The notes: generated from the sequence alone by a model not told the origin. A stretch of 58,233 bases of DNA from an uncultured Eubacteriales bacterium (GCA_900540635.1 UQGU01000009.1:1-58233), one strand, 5' to 3'; shown: positions 8,690-17,269, counted from the first letter of the stretch. A program made the numbers and translations.

Positions 8690-9247
8690 ATGGAGGACGA
8701 GCAGATTCTCAATCTGTATTTTTCCCGCTCAGAGCAGGCAATCGGAGAGACGGCAAGCAAATATGGCCCCTATTGCCACTCCATTGCGATGCACGTATTG
8801 GAAAACGAAGAGGACGCGGAGGAGTGCGTCAGCGATACCTGGTTTTCAGCCTGGAATTCCATTCCACCCAAGCGGCCCTCGCCCTTTTCCGCATTTTTAG
8901 GCCGGATCACCCGGAACCTGTCCATTGACCGCTGGCGCAGGACCCGGGCCTTTAAGCGGGGCGGCGGACAGATGGAGCTTGCGCTGGAGGAACTGAAGGA
9001 CTGCGTCTCCGGGGCGGGGACACTGGAAAATGACCTGATCCGCCGGGAAACTCTGGGGGCGGTGAACCGCTTCTTAGGGCAGCTCAGTGTGGTGGAGCGC
9101 AATGTGTTTCTGTGCCGGTACTGGTATCTGGAGTCCTCCCAGGAGATTGCCGAGCACTCCGGCTTTTCCCAGACCAAGGTCCGCTCCATGCTTCACCGCA
9201 TTCGGGGCAGACTGGATACATACCTGGAAAAGGAGGGCCTGAGATGA
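8690..9247 (+). CDS. ECF-like RNA polymerase sigma factor (module 1)
   Basis: A 185-residue sigma-70 family protein. Region 2 holds EEDAEECVSDTWFSAWN and ends with FLGRITRNLSIDRWRR; region 4 near the C-terminus has a helix-turn-helix (SSQEIAEHSGFSQTKVRSMLHR). It would direct RNA polymerase to a small regulon. The start has a strong AAGGAGG. It overlaps the next gene by ATGA (9244-9247), and that gene encodes a membrane protein with the layout of an anti-sigma factor. A paralogue lies at 40220-40780. Confidence 0.88.
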   Translation: MEDEQILNLYFSRSEQAIGETASKYGPYCHSIAMHVLENEEDAEECVSDTWFSAWNSIPPKRPSPFSAFLGRITRNLSIDRWRRTRAFKRGGGQMELALEELKDCVSGAGTLENDLIRRETLGAVNRFLGQLSVVERNVFLCRYWYLESSQEIAEHSGFSQTKVRSMLHRIRGRLDTYLEKEGLR

Positions 9248-11004
9248 CGGAGCTGGAGCTTTTGGAAATGCTCAGCGGTGTGCAGAGCAGCTATATCCAG
9301 CAGGCGGATGCCTTCCGGGAGGGGCGGCTGAGAATCGTCAGGAAAAAGCGGCCGGTGGTGACCGCATTGAAGATTCTTTCCGTGGCTGCCATGTTTGTGC
9401 TGATTCTGGGGGCGGGCTATTTTGGCCTGCAGAACCTTGCAGCAAAGCAGGCCTCTGAAAAAGCCAGCGAGACCATGGCGGCGCAGTCCAGCGCAATGGC
9501 GGATGCAGAGGACTGGCAGAGAATGGTCCTGCGGGACGGGATCCGGTTTTACAACGGGGATTTTGCAAATTCTTACAATTCTTACACCGTGTCCGAATTC
9601 TGCGGGGTATTGGCAAAGTGGATGGGCACAGAGGAAGCGCCGAAGCCTGCCCGGTATACAAAGCTGGATATGGACGGCGATGGGCTTGAGGAGCTGGTGG
9701 TGGAATTGGAAGGCACCGGCGATCTGCCAAGGCTGGTACTGGGCAGCTTTGACGGGCAGATCCTGGGAGAAATCTACTATGAACGCCAGATGAGCCAGCT
9801 CAAGGCCGACGGCGTGTTCTATGCTTCCGGCGGCATTGGAAACCGCTCCTGGGCCAGACTGCAAAGAAGCGCTGACGGCTGGACTGTGGAGGACCTGGAA
9901 GGAGACTATACGGATGAACCGGACGTGGCCTGGACTCAGTGGGTGAGCCTGGGCACGGCAGAGGTGACGGACTCTGCGGCGACGCTGCCTATGCGGGAAA
10001 ACAATGGCAGCTTGACTGTGTGGCAGGAGGGAATGGAGAGCACCGTCCCGGCCTCGCTGTTCATTGGCCAGGGCTTTTCCATGTATGTGCCGGAGGAGCA
10101 CTGGGTTTATGAATCCGTCGATTATCACGGAGTCGCTGCGGTCAGGTGGATTTACGCCGATGAAAATCTGGTGGAGTTCGTGCAGAATACAACCCTCCAG
10201 TTTACCTCCTGGGGGGCCATGCGGGTGTTTTACGACCGGAAATACCCCATTCGCATGACGGTTTTCTACCATGCGGGCATGGATGATGATACCCTTCGGG
10301 ACTGGGTGCGGCAGGCAAATCCGGAAGTATCCTTTGAACAAAACGCCAAGGGCAATCTGTATGCCGATGAAATGTGCGTTTTCTTCCTCCGGGCGGGGAA
10401 CGGTGCATTCGTCTGCGTGGAGGAATATCCGCTGGAAGCGACGGAGGGGGCCGGGGCGACTATGGCCGCTATGTGGGAAAGCTTTGAGCGCTGGCCGGAT
10501 GAATACTTCCCCTATATCCAGACTTTTGAGAAACGCAATGCACAGACCACATTTAATCTCACCCGCTATATCGATTCCGAGCAGCGCTGGGAGGATTACG
10601 CAGCGGATTTCCAGCTATACCGGGTTTACGGGTACTCTATCTATGTGCCCAAGGAGGGCTTTTCCCGGGAGGAAACCACTTATGGCGGACTTGCTGCGGA
10701 GAAATGGGTATGCCGGGAGAATCCGGATGTCTGGTTTATGGTGGTAAATCTTCAGACCGACAGCCATGAGGATGCTGTCCAATGGGCCCTGTCGGCCGGC
10801 GGTTCCGACTATGCCCTGTACGAGGACAAAAGCGGCGGTGTGTCGGGAGGAAACGCGGATAATACGGCGTTTTTGTCCATCGGTTTTCAGCAAAGAGAAA
10901 TCAACAACGACATTTATGGGGTGATTAGGCATTACCCGCTTGCAGAAATCGACGGCCTGGGTGCTTATGTAAAAGTCATGGCGGATGAATTCCGCACAGA
11001 ATAA
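9244..11004 (+). CDS. Putative membrane anti-sigma factor with large extracytoplasmic part
   Basis: A 586-residue protein: cytoplasmic N-terminus (residues 1-40), one membrane helix (about 41-61), and a ~520-residue outer part. The N-terminus (ELLEMLSGVQSSYIQQAD) resembles that of the second anti-sigma candidate (40777-41874), suggesting a shared sigma-binding segment. There is no HxxxCxxC zinc motif. The outer part contains LDMDGDGLEELVV near residue 140, a Ca-binding-loop pattern. The true start is 9244, set by ATGA coupling to the sigma gene. Anti-sigma function is inferred from position and topology. Confidence 0.7.
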   Translation: MTELELLEMLSGVQSSYIQQADAFREGRLRIVRKKRPVVTALKILSVAAMFVLILGAGYFGLQNLAAKQASEKASETMAAQSSAMADAEDWQRMVLRDGIRFYNGDFANSYNSYTVSEFCGVLAKWMGTEEAPKPARYTKLDMDGDGLEELVVELEGTGDLPRLVLGSFDGQILGEIYYERQMSQLKADGVFYASGGIGNRSWARLQRSADGWTVEDLEGDYTDEPDVAWTQWVSLGTAEVTDSAATLPMRENNGSLTVWQEGMESTVPASLFIGQGFSMYVPEEHWVYESVDYHGVAAVRWIYADENLVEFVQNTTLQFTSWGAMRVFYDRKYPIRMTVFYHAGMDDDTLRDWVRQANPEVSFEQNAKGNLYADEMCVFFLRAGNGAFVCVEEYPLEATEGAGATMAAMWESFERWPDEYFPYIQTFEKRNAQTTFNLTRYIDSEQRWEDYAADFQLYRVYGYSIYVPKEGFSREETTYGGLAAEKWVCRENPDVWFMVVNLQTDSHEDAVQWALSAGGSDYALYEDKSGGVSGGNADNTAFLSIGFQQREINNDIYGVIRHYPLAEIDGLGAYVKVMADEFRTE

Positions 11005-11010
11005 AAAATT

Positions 11011-11032
11011 GAGGCGGCCGGTTGGCCGCCTC
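11011..11032. terminator. Bidirectional terminator between convergent genes
   Basis: Perfect 9-bp stem GAGGCGGCC/GGCCGCCTC with loop GGTT. The + strand continues GTTTG; the minus strand continues into a T-rich tract (AATTTTTTA). Confidence 0.8.
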
Positions 11033-11039
11033 GTTTGCG

Positions 11040-12320
11040 TTATAGGTAGTTGTCCAGCTCCTGCTCCACCTGGGGAATGGGCTTCACCTTCGGGGTGTAG
11101 CACTTGCCCCGGAAGATGACGCTGCTCAGCTGCTGCAGGGCGGCAAGGTTGTTCAGGGGATTCTCCCGGCAGACCAGCATATCCGCAGACTTTCCGGCTT
11201 CAATGGAGCCGGTTTCCTTCTCAACGCCCGCAATTCTGGCGCTGGCCAGGGTTGCAATGTGCAGGGCCTGGGTGTTGGAGACGCCGCAGAACCGGCGCAG
11301 GTAGGTCAGCTCCCGCCAGGTGCCATACTGGGTGACGTAGGGGCAGGCGGTGTCTGTGCCCAGGCCTACGGGGATGCCGGCCTCCAGGCAGGCCTTGGCG
11401 CAGCCCACAATGCCGTCCATGACAATGCGTCCGTTATACTTCTGCATATCCGTGGCATGGCTGACGGACTGATCGAACAGGGCAAAAGAAAGGGTGGGGG
11501 AGATGGTGGTTACAAGGCTGGCACCGTGGGTGCGGAACAGCTCCAGCATCTCCGCATCCGGCATGGCCCCGTGCTCAATGGTATCTACGCCGTTTTCCAG
11601 AGCAACCTTCACGCCCTCCGGGCTTTCCACATGGGCGGCGACCTTCAGCCCCAGTGCATGGGCCTGGTCACAGGCGGCGCGGATAATGGCGGGGTCCATT
11701 TTCAGCACGCCCGGCTCTCCTTTTTTCACCGCATCCAGCACACCGCCGGTGATCATCAGCTTGATGAGGTCTGCCTTGGTGGCGGCAATGTCCTTGACCC
11801 GCTGCCGGGCCTCCTCGGGAGAGGTGACCGCGTAGGCCAGAGACCCGGCCATGTGGCCGCCGGGGACGGAAATGGCCATATTGCCCGCCAGAATTCGGGG
11901 GCCGATCTGATGCCCTCCATTGATTTGATCCCGCAGCTGGGAGTCAAAGTCCAGGATGCCGCCAACGGTGCGGATGGTGGTGACGCCGGAGAGCAGCTGC
12001 TGCCTGGCGTAGCCTGCCACCATGGCCTTGCCCAGCTTTTTGGTGAAGTCATTGGCGGTTACCAGCTTCACGGCCTTTACGGGGTCACTCTGCTTCTTCT
12101 TGGGCTTGCCGGAGCCTGCCAGGTGGACATGGAGGTTGATCAGCCCGGGCAGTACATATTGCCCGTCCAGGTCCCGCTTGGGGTAGTCCTTGGGTACGGC
12201 AGCTGCGGGGACAATAGCCTGAATTTTGCCTTGATCAACCAGAATAGCAAGGTCCTTCCGGGGCTGCATGGCTTCGGTGCCGTCCAGCAGGATACAGTTG
12301 GTGAGAGCGTATTTGTCCAT
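11040..12320 (-). CDS. Amidohydrolase family protein (prolidase/imidazolonepropionase-like)
   Basis: A 426-residue cytosolic metal-dependent hydrolase. Metal ligands are visible: H64 and H66 in INLHVH, a lysine in LIKLMITGG that may be carboxylated, histidines in VAAHVES and TIEHG, and the aspartate in GLGTDTACP. The ends form the small beta-sandwich typical of the superfamily (ADMLVCRENPL). Such enzymes cleave Xaa-Pro dipeptides or related cyclic amides; the substrate is not predictable here. It is 12 nt downstream of the unknown gene 12333-13238 and probably co-transcribed. Confidence 0.85.
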   Translation of the reverse strand: MDKYALTNCILLDGTEAMQPRKDLAILVDQGKIQAIVPAAAVPKDYPKRDLDGQYVLPGLINLHVHLAGSGKPKKKQSDPVKAVKLVTANDFTKKLGKAMVAGYARQQLLSGVTTIRTVGGILDFDSQLRDQINGGHQIGPRILAGNMAISVPGGHMAGSLAYAVTSPEEARQRVKDIAATKADLIKLMITGGVLDAVKKGEPGVLKMDPAIIRAACDQAHALGLKVAAHVESPEGVKVALENGVDTIEHGAMPDAEMLELFRTHGASLVTTISPTLSFALFDQSVSHATDMQKYNGRIVMDGIVGCAKACLEAGIPVGLGTDTACPYVTQYGTWRELTYLRRFCGVSNTQALHIATLASARIAGVEKETGSIEAGKSADMLVCRENPLNNLAALQQLSSVIFRGKCYTPKVKPIPQVEQELDNYL

Positions 12321-12332
12321 TAAAAAGCCTCC

Positions 12333-13238
12333 TTATTTCGCCCCGTGAAGCAGGCGCTGCTGCTTTACAAGGCGGCTGTTTGGGTCGTGATAGGGGCAGA
12401 GCATGGCCTCATATAGCCGCCGCTCTGGGCCGAACTGCATATCGGCCCGAAGGGCGGACCGGTACCAGAAGCGCTTGCCCACATAGGGAAGGTGTTTCGG
12501 CCAGAGAATCAGAGCATCAGCATGAAACTTGACCTCTGCTGCAAAGGAATTGAAGGTTAGATTGCAGGTGTGTACCGCCAGGATGGCCTGCTGTTCCCGG
12601 AGCGTGGGATTTTTGGGGTCCCGGATTTTCAGGCATTTTTCTCCGGGGCAGTAGAGATCACCGCCCAGCTGCTCCAGACCGGCAAGCAGCCGTCGGGGAG
12701 CCAGAAGAAACCTGTCCGGCAGCGGGATGCGTCCATCCGGGAAGAGAGACAGAATTTTTCCTACATAGGCGTTTGCGATTGCATAGCTGCCCAGACTGGC
12801 GGGGTTGCTGAAATAGCGCTGCAATTGGGGATCATGTGGGCGGGAAAACCGCTCCGTTACGTCCCGGAAGGCATCCACAAAGCGTTCCATAGCGGGACTG
12901 CCGGGGGTATCCCCGGGAGACAGCGCTTCCAGCGTTTCCAGGGGAAAGGCCACAAAAGAAATGGTAACCGCCGGGTCATCCCGGTCTGAGAAGCCGGGGA
13001 GAAAGTCGTGCTCCTGCTCCCGCAGCTTTGCCAGACCGCAGACCCTTGGATTTTGGCCCAGGCGGAACAGGTGCCAGTCGTCAAAGTAGCCGTCTACATC
13101 CTGTTTGTTGATAGGGGAAATTCCGGTGTCCCGGATGCCAAGCCGGTGCAGCAGGGTGGACAGGGGGCGGCGGCAAAGGCAGAAACCGTCGCGGGCCTCC
13201 AGCCAATCCCCCGGCAGGAAAAGCTCTGTTTTTGTCAT
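12333..13238 (-). CDS. Conserved-looking protein of unknown function (301 aa)
   Basis: I do not recognise the family. The protein is soluble, with no signal or membrane segment. A DDPAVTISFVAFPLE segment lies in the first half, and the second half carries the motifs LYCPGEKCLKI, VHTCNLTFNSFAAEVKFHADAL and RFWYRSALRADM. The start at 13238 is chosen because GGAG lies 8 nt upstream on the minus strand; a longer frame from 13304 lacks this. It is the first gene of a two-gene unit with the amidohydrolase. Confidence 0.75.
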   Translation of the reverse strand: MTKTELFLPGDWLEARDGFCLCRRPLSTLLHRLGIRDTGISPINKQDVDGYFDDWHLFRLGQNPRVCGLAKLREQEHDFLPGFSDRDDPAVTISFVAFPLETLEALSPGDTPGSPAMERFVDAFRDVTERFSRPHDPQLQRYFSNPASLGSYAIANAYVGKILSLFPDGRIPLPDRFLLAPRRLLAGLEQLGGDLYCPGEKCLKIRDPKNPTLREQQAILAVHTCNLTFNSFAAEVKFHADALILWPKHLPYVGKRFWYRSALRADMQFGPERRLYEAMLCPYHDPNSRLVKQQRLLHGAK

Positions 13239-13324
13239 TCCACTTTCTCCCGCATTGGAGGACACATGCGCAGATGATTGTTTTCCATTGAGATAACGCC
13301 TCAAGACTCTGTATGAATACCTGC

Positions 13325-13353
13325 ATTATATTCCTTTTTGAAGCGGGATGCAA
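13325..13353 (-). promoter_or_regulatory. Promoter of the 13238-11040 operon
   Basis: On the minus strand TTGCAT (13353-13348), 17-nt spacer, TATAAT (13330-13325). Confidence 0.75.
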
Positions 13354-13438
13354 TCCCTTTCGTAAAAACTTTCAAAACAGACAAAATTTTGAGATTTTAT
13401 CGCAGAAAGTGAATATATATTTAAAATTTGAAATAAAA

Positions 13439-13505
13439 TATTCTTGTTAGATAGTTGATTTTTTTGAAATATGATGCTATAATACGACAAGATAAAACAA
13501 GAATA
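13439..13505 (+). promoter_or_regulatory. TetR-family gene promoter bracketed by an inverted repeat
   Basis: The promoter is TTGATT (13455-13460), 17-nt spacer, TATAAT (13478-13483). It is flanked by a perfect 10-nt inverted repeat: TATTCTTGTT at 13439-13448 and AACAAGAATA at 13496-13505. This placement suits an autorepressor operator pair. Confidence 0.6.
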
Positions 13506-13524
13506 AAAATTGAGGAGCGGTCAT

Positions 13525-14076
13525 ATGGCAGAGGATGCACGCGTTCGGAAAACAAAACAAAAATTATCGGCAGCTCTTGTCGGGCTGCTCCAGGAGAAGG
13601 CCTTCAGCGATATTACGCCGGCCCAGATCTGTGAGAAGGCTGGAATCAACCGTTCCACTTTCTACCGGAACTACCGGAATATCTCCCAGCTGAAGACGGA
13701 GATGGAGAACAAGATCCTTTCCGGAGTCCAGTGGGAGGGAAAACTGACGGACGAAGCCACCGCAATGAAGAATATTGCGGAACAGCTCGGCTATATTATG
13801 GAGCATAAGGACCTGTTTCAGGCTCTTTCTGCCGACGGATTCCGGGATGATATTTTCGATAAGATCCGGGATCGGGCCATTGCGCAGGCGAGAGAGTCGT
13901 ACCCCGTTTTTGAAGGGGTTTCCCAGGAAAATGCCTATGAGGATATGAGCACCTATACCATCTGCGGTGCCGTGGGCCTGGTCCGGGAGTGGTTCCTGAG
14001 CGGAATGAAGCAGGATATCGATTCTTTTGCTGCTTTTCTGGCGAAAAGAATCGTTGAAGCTCTGAACGAGCTGTAA
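13525..14076 (+). CDS. TetR/AcrR family transcriptional regulator
   Basis: A 183-residue protein with an N-terminal TetR DNA-binding domain (ITPAQICEKAGINRSTFYRNY) and a helical C-terminal ligand/dimer domain. The start at ATG 13525 follows GAGGAG (13512-13517). It is divergent from the unknown-amidohydrolase operon, which may be its target along with itself. The ligand is unknown. Confidence 0.88.
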   Translation: MAEDARVRKTKQKLSAALVGLLQEKAFSDITPAQICEKAGINRSTFYRNYRNISQLKTEMENKILSGVQWEGKLTDEATAMKNIAEQLGYIMEHKDLFQALSADGFRDDIFDKIRDRAIAQARESYPVFEGVSQENAYEDMSTYTICGAVGLVREWFLSGMKQDIDSFAAFLAKRIVEALNEL

Positions 14077-14090
14077 AAAACAGAATCAAG

Positions 14091-14121
14091 AAAGCGCCGG
14101 GCCGATGGTCCGGCGCTTTTT
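14091..14121 (+). terminator. Terminator of the TetR gene
   Basis: Stem AAAGCGCCGG.CC / GG.CCGGCGCTTT with a short loop, 14091-14119, followed by T to 14121. Confidence 0.8.
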
Positions 14122-14144
14122 GCACATTTTGCATTTTTATTCTA

Positions 14145-14168
14145 TTTTTTTTTTTTTTTTTTTTTTTT
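14145..14168 (+). repeat. Homopolymer run of 24 T
   Basis: An uninterrupted T tract lies between two convergent terminators. Length in the real genome may vary or be misassembled. Confidence 0.9.
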
Positions 14169-14235
14169 GAGTGAGTTTTCAAATTGTTCATTTTCTGAAA
14201 CAAATCCCGGGAAGTGACCACAGAACTTTTTCAGC

Positions 14236-14266
14236 AAAAATGGGAGGCCGGTTTTCCGGCCTCCCA
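14236..14266 (-). terminator. Terminator of pfp
   Basis: Stem TGGGAGGCCGG/CCGGCCTCCCA around TTTT (14241-14266), followed on the minus strand by TTTTT (14240-14236). Confidence 0.85.
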
Positions 14267-14283
14267 TAGGGGGCAAAAGGGAT

Positions 14284-15528
14284 TTACTTGGCGAAGACCC
14301 GCTTCAGGTGGACGAACCGGGGCAGGCCGTCTTCCTTGACCATATCGGTCTCGCCCTGGATGAGGGGCAGGCAGTAGTCAATGAAGCCCTGGTTGATGCC
14401 GTTGCCCTCGGCGTTGATCCACTCCAGAGGCAGCTTCTTCTCGGTGTTGGCCACCAGGCTCAGATCGAACAGCTTGGGCTCGCAGTGGTAGCCGTTGGCA
14501 TCCCGGGTGCACTCGAAACCGACCATCTTGTCGGTGGTGCCGGAAACGGCGGACTCCACAGCCACCTTGCCGGACATGAAGGACTCGGCCATATCGGTGC
14601 CGGAAGCGCAGTGGGCAGCGCAGCGCTGCAGCAGGCTCAGCTCAATGGGACGGACCTTGGCGCCGGTAGCAGCCTTGACCACGTCGGCCAGGCGAGCGGC
14701 CAGACCGCCCAGCTGGGCATGGCCGAAGCCGTCGGTGCCGGAAGCCTTGGCCTCGGACACAAAGGTGCCGTCGGCATAGTGGATGCCCTCGGAGACGGCA
14801 ACCAGGCAGTTCTTCTTTTCGGCGTAGATGCGCTTCACATCGGCAACGAACTTGTCCATGTCGAAGTCAACTTCGGGAACGTAGATCAGGTCGGGGCCGT
14901 CGCCCTTGGTGTTTGCCAGAGCGGCAGCGGCGGTCAGCCAGCCGGCGTGACGGCCCATGCACTCGATGATGGTCACCATGCCGGTGTCGTAGACCTTGCT
15001 GTCGCGGGAGACTTCCATGAAGGAGGTAGCGATGTACTTGGCAGCGGAGGCGAAGCCGGGGCAGTGGTCGGTGCCGGCCAGATCGTTGTCGATGGTCTTG
15101 GGCACGCCCATGACCCGGCACTCGTAGCCAACCTTGGCCATGTACTTGGAAATCTTGTTGCAGGTATCCATGGAGTCGTTGCCGCCGTTGTAGAAGAAGT
15201 AGCGCACATTGTACTTCTTGAAGATCTCCAGGATGCGCTTGTAATCGGTATCGTCCACATCGGGATCGGCGATCTTATAACGGCAGGAGCCCAGGGCGGA
15301 AGAGGGCGTATGCATCATGTTGGCCAGCTCTGCGGGATCCTCCTCGTCCATGATCATCAGCTGATCGTTCAGCACACCCTTGATGCCGTGGAAGGCACCG
15401 TAGACCTTGGTGATGTTGGGGTTCTCCAGACCGGTCTTGATAACACCGTAAGCGGAGCAGTTGATGACGGAAGAGGGGCCGCCGGACTGACCGACGATCA
15501 GGGAACCAACCAGATTCTTTTCAGACAT
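14284..15528 (-). CDS. pfp: Diphosphate-type 6-phosphofructokinase
   Basis: A 414-residue phosphofructokinase of the PPi-dependent group. It has an N-terminal GQSGGPSSVIN loop, then GGNDS at residues 115-119, where aspartate at the second acidic position is the PPi-type mark (ATP enzymes have glycine). PKTIDND follows at 143-149, then MGRHAGW. It converts fructose 6-phosphate to fructose 1,6-bisphosphate using PPi, reversibly. It is transcribed divergently from the aldolase gene for the next step. GGAGG precedes the ATG. The phosphoryl donor assignment rests on these motifs. Confidence 0.88.
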   Translation of the reverse strand: MSEKNLVGSLIVGQSGGPSSVINCSAYGVIKTGLENPNITKVYGAFHGIKGVLNDQLMIMDEEDPAELANMMHTPSSALGSCRYKIADPDVDDTDYKRILEIFKKYNVRYFFYNGGNDSMDTCNKISKYMAKVGYECRVMGVPKTIDNDLAGTDHCPGFASAAKYIATSFMEVSRDSKVYDTGMVTIIECMGRHAGWLTAAAALANTKGDGPDLIYVPEVDFDMDKFVADVKRIYAEKKNCLVAVSEGIHYADGTFVSEAKASGTDGFGHAQLGGLAARLADVVKAATGAKVRPIELSLLQRCAAHCASGTDMAESFMSGKVAVESAVSGTTDKMVGFECTRDANGYHCEPKLFDLSLVANTEKKLPLEWINAEGNGINQGFIDYCLPLIQGETDMVKEDGLPRFVHLKRVFAK

Positions 15529-15610
15529 TTACTATACCTCCATATTAGGTTTGATATAAAGATTTGTGGAAAATGCTGGAAATGGGCGCTTAAAAACCCA
15601 TACGGTGAAC

Positions 15611-15639
15611 ATTATAGCATAAAGACATTCATTTGGCAA
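15611..15639 (-). promoter_or_regulatory. Promoter of pfp
   Basis: On the minus strand TTGCCA (15639-15634), 17-nt spacer, TATAAT (15616-15611), back to back with the fba promoter. Confidence 0.8.
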
Positions 15640-15648
15640 ATATAATTA

Positions 15649-15676
15649 TTGAATTATTCCCAAAATGTGCTATAAT
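15649..15676 (+). promoter_or_regulatory. Promoter of fba
   Basis: TTGAAT (15649-15654), 16-nt spacer, TATAAT (15671-15676). It begins 10 nt from the pfp -35 box, so the two promoters share a compact divergent region. Confidence 0.75.
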
Positions 15677-15731
15677 ATGTTTCGGAATACAGGAGGGCGC
15701 AAGTCCTCTATATATGAAAGGATTGATTCCA

Positions 15732-16700
15732 ATGGCTCTCGTAACAACAACCGAAATGTTCAAGAAGGCCTACGACGGCGGCTACGCCATCGGCGCTTTC
15801 AACGTCAACAACATGGAGATCGTTCAGGGCATCACCGAAGCTGCCGGCGAGCTGAAGTCTCCCGTCATCCTGCAGGTTTCCAAGGGCGCTCGTGCCTACG
15901 CCAACCACACGTACCTCGTGAAGCTGGTTGAGGCTGCCGTCATTGAAAATCCCGAAATCCCCATCGCTCTGCACCTGGACCACGGTGACAGCTTCGAGCT
16001 GTGCAAGAGCTGCGTTGACGGCGGTTTCACCTCCGTTATGATCGACGCCTCCTCCAAGTCCTTCGAGGAGAACATCGCTCTGACCAAGAAGGTCGTTGAG
16101 TATGCCCATGACCACGGCGTTGTTGTCGAGGCTGAGCTGGGCACTCTGGCCGGCGTGGAAGACGAAGTGGCTGTTGAGCACGGCAAGGAAAGCTACACCC
16201 ATCCCGAAGAGGTTGAGGAGTTCGTTTCCCGCACCGGCTGTGACTCCCTGGCCATCGCCATCGGCACCAGCCACGGCGCTTACAAGTTCAAGCCCTCTCA
16301 GTGCACCCGGAATGCCGACGGCATTCTGGTTCCGCCCCCCCTGCGTTTCGACGTTCTGGAGGAGTGCATCAAGCGTCTGCCCGGCTTCCCCATCGTTCTG
16401 CACGGCTCCTCTTCCGTTCCCCAGGAATTCGTGAAGATGGTCAACACCTATGGCGGCAACATGCCCGATGCCATCGGCATCCCCGAGGATCAGCTGCGGA
16501 AGGCTGCTCAGCTGGCTGTCTGCAAGATCAATATCGACTCCGATATCCGTCTGGCTATGACCGGCAACATCCGTAAGTACTTCTACGAGCATCCCGATCA
16601 CTTCGATCCTCGCCAGTACCTGAAGCCCGCTCGTCAGGCTGTCAAGGACATGGTCGCTCACAAGATCGTTCACGTTCTGGGCTCCGACGGCAAGGCGTAA
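15732..16700 (+). CDS. fba: Class II fructose-1,6-bisphosphate aldolase
   Basis: A 322-residue zinc-dependent aldolase that splits fructose 1,6-bisphosphate into two triose phosphates. It has the HLDHGDS motif (catalytic D83, zinc ligand H84), AIGTSHGAYKF with another zinc histidine, and the phosphate-binding VLHGSSSVP. The start at 15732 gives the family's usual N-terminus (MALVTTTEMF) after a GAAAGG; ATG 15714 is in frame but too far from AGGAGG. Codons such as GCT, GTT, CGT and TCC are frequent, as in highly expressed genes. Confidence 0.95.
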   Translation: MALVTTTEMFKKAYDGGYAIGAFNVNNMEIVQGITEAAGELKSPVILQVSKGARAYANHTYLVKLVEAAVIENPEIPIALHLDHGDSFELCKSCVDGGFTSVMIDASSKSFEENIALTKKVVEYAHDHGVVVEAELGTLAGVEDEVAVEHGKESYTHPEEVEEFVSRTGCDSLAIAIGTSHGAYKFKPSQCTRNADGILVPPPLRFDVLEECIKRLPGFPIVLHGSSSVPQEFVKMVNTYGGNMPDAIGIPEDQLRKAAQLAVCKINIDSDIRLAMTGNIRKYFYEHPDHFDPRQYLKPARQAVKDMVAHKIVHVLGSDGKA

Positions 16701-16711
16701 CTTTTCCCATT

Positions 16712-16747
16712 AAAAATTCCCGCAGGGCTTCCTGCGGGAATTTTTTT
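16712..16747 (+). terminator. Terminator of fba
   Basis: Perfect 15-bp stem 16712-16726/16731-16745 with GCTT loop; the 3' arm ends in a T run to 16747. Confidence 0.9.
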
Positions 16748-16829
16748 AGGAGGAACAAAACCCCGCGCATTTGTGGAAATGAACCATAAAGAAAGAGCGA
16801 AAAATTCAAATATTTTTCAAAAAGAATGT

Positions 16830-16858
16830 TGACTTTTGAAAAGATCAATGGTAAAATG
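16830..16858 (+). promoter_or_regulatory. Promoter of the rplU operon
   Basis: TTGACT (16830-16835), 17-nt spacer, TAAAAT (16853-16858). Confidence 0.75.
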
Positions 16859-16872
16859 ATTCAGCCGCATCA

Positions 16873-16925
16873 AAGAGGCTTACAAGTGCTGCCCAAAAGC
16901 AGCCGCCTTTCGAGCGAGACTACAC
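16873..16925 (+). ncRNA. Putative ribosomal L21 leader
   Basis: The 5' UTR before rplU can fold into GCTGC/GCAGC within an outer AGGC/GCCT pairing, then a single-stranded stretch up to the ribosome site. Position and style match the L21 leader described in Firmicutes, which is thought to be an autoregulatory site. This was read by eye and no model was run. Confidence 0.4.
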
Positions 16926-16948
16926 AATTAAAGTAGGTGAAATGAGAA

Positions 16949-17260
16949 ATGAAGGCAGTTTTTGTTACCGGCGGTAAGCAGTACACCGTTGCTGAGGGTG
17001 ATGTCCTGTTCATCGAGAAGCTGGCTGTTGAGGCTGAGCAGACCGTGAAGTTTGACCAGGTTCTGGCTGTCCTGGACGGCGAGAACTCCAAGATCGGTGC
17101 TCCCGTGGTTGCGGGCGCTGTGGTCGAGGCCAAGGTCGTGAAGAACGGCAAGGGCAAGAAGATCGACGTGCTGAAGTACAAGGCAAAGAAGAACGAGAAG
17201 ACCCACATCGGTCACCGTCAGCCCTATACCAAGGTCGAGATCACCAAGATCGCTCTGTAA
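16949..17260 (+). CDS. rplU: 50S ribosomal protein L21
   Basis: 103 residues, the normal length. It has the typical N-terminus (MKAVFVTGGKQYTV), a central VVAGAVVEAKV and the C-terminal GHRQPYTKVEI signature. It is the first gene of the conserved rplU-prp-rpmA unit and binds 23S rRNA in the large subunit. Confidence 0.97.
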   Translation: MKAVFVTGGKQYTVAEGDVLFIEKLAVEAEQTVKFDQVLAVLDGENSKIGAPVVAGAVVEAKVVKNGKGKKIDVLKYKAKKNEKTHIGHRQPYTKVEITKIAL

Positions 17261-17269
17261 TTTAAGAGT

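Noticed and set aside
14308..15645. 445-codon open frame on the + strand opposite pfp
   Set aside because: pfp is unmistakable on the other strand; this frame is a mirror of its codon bias.
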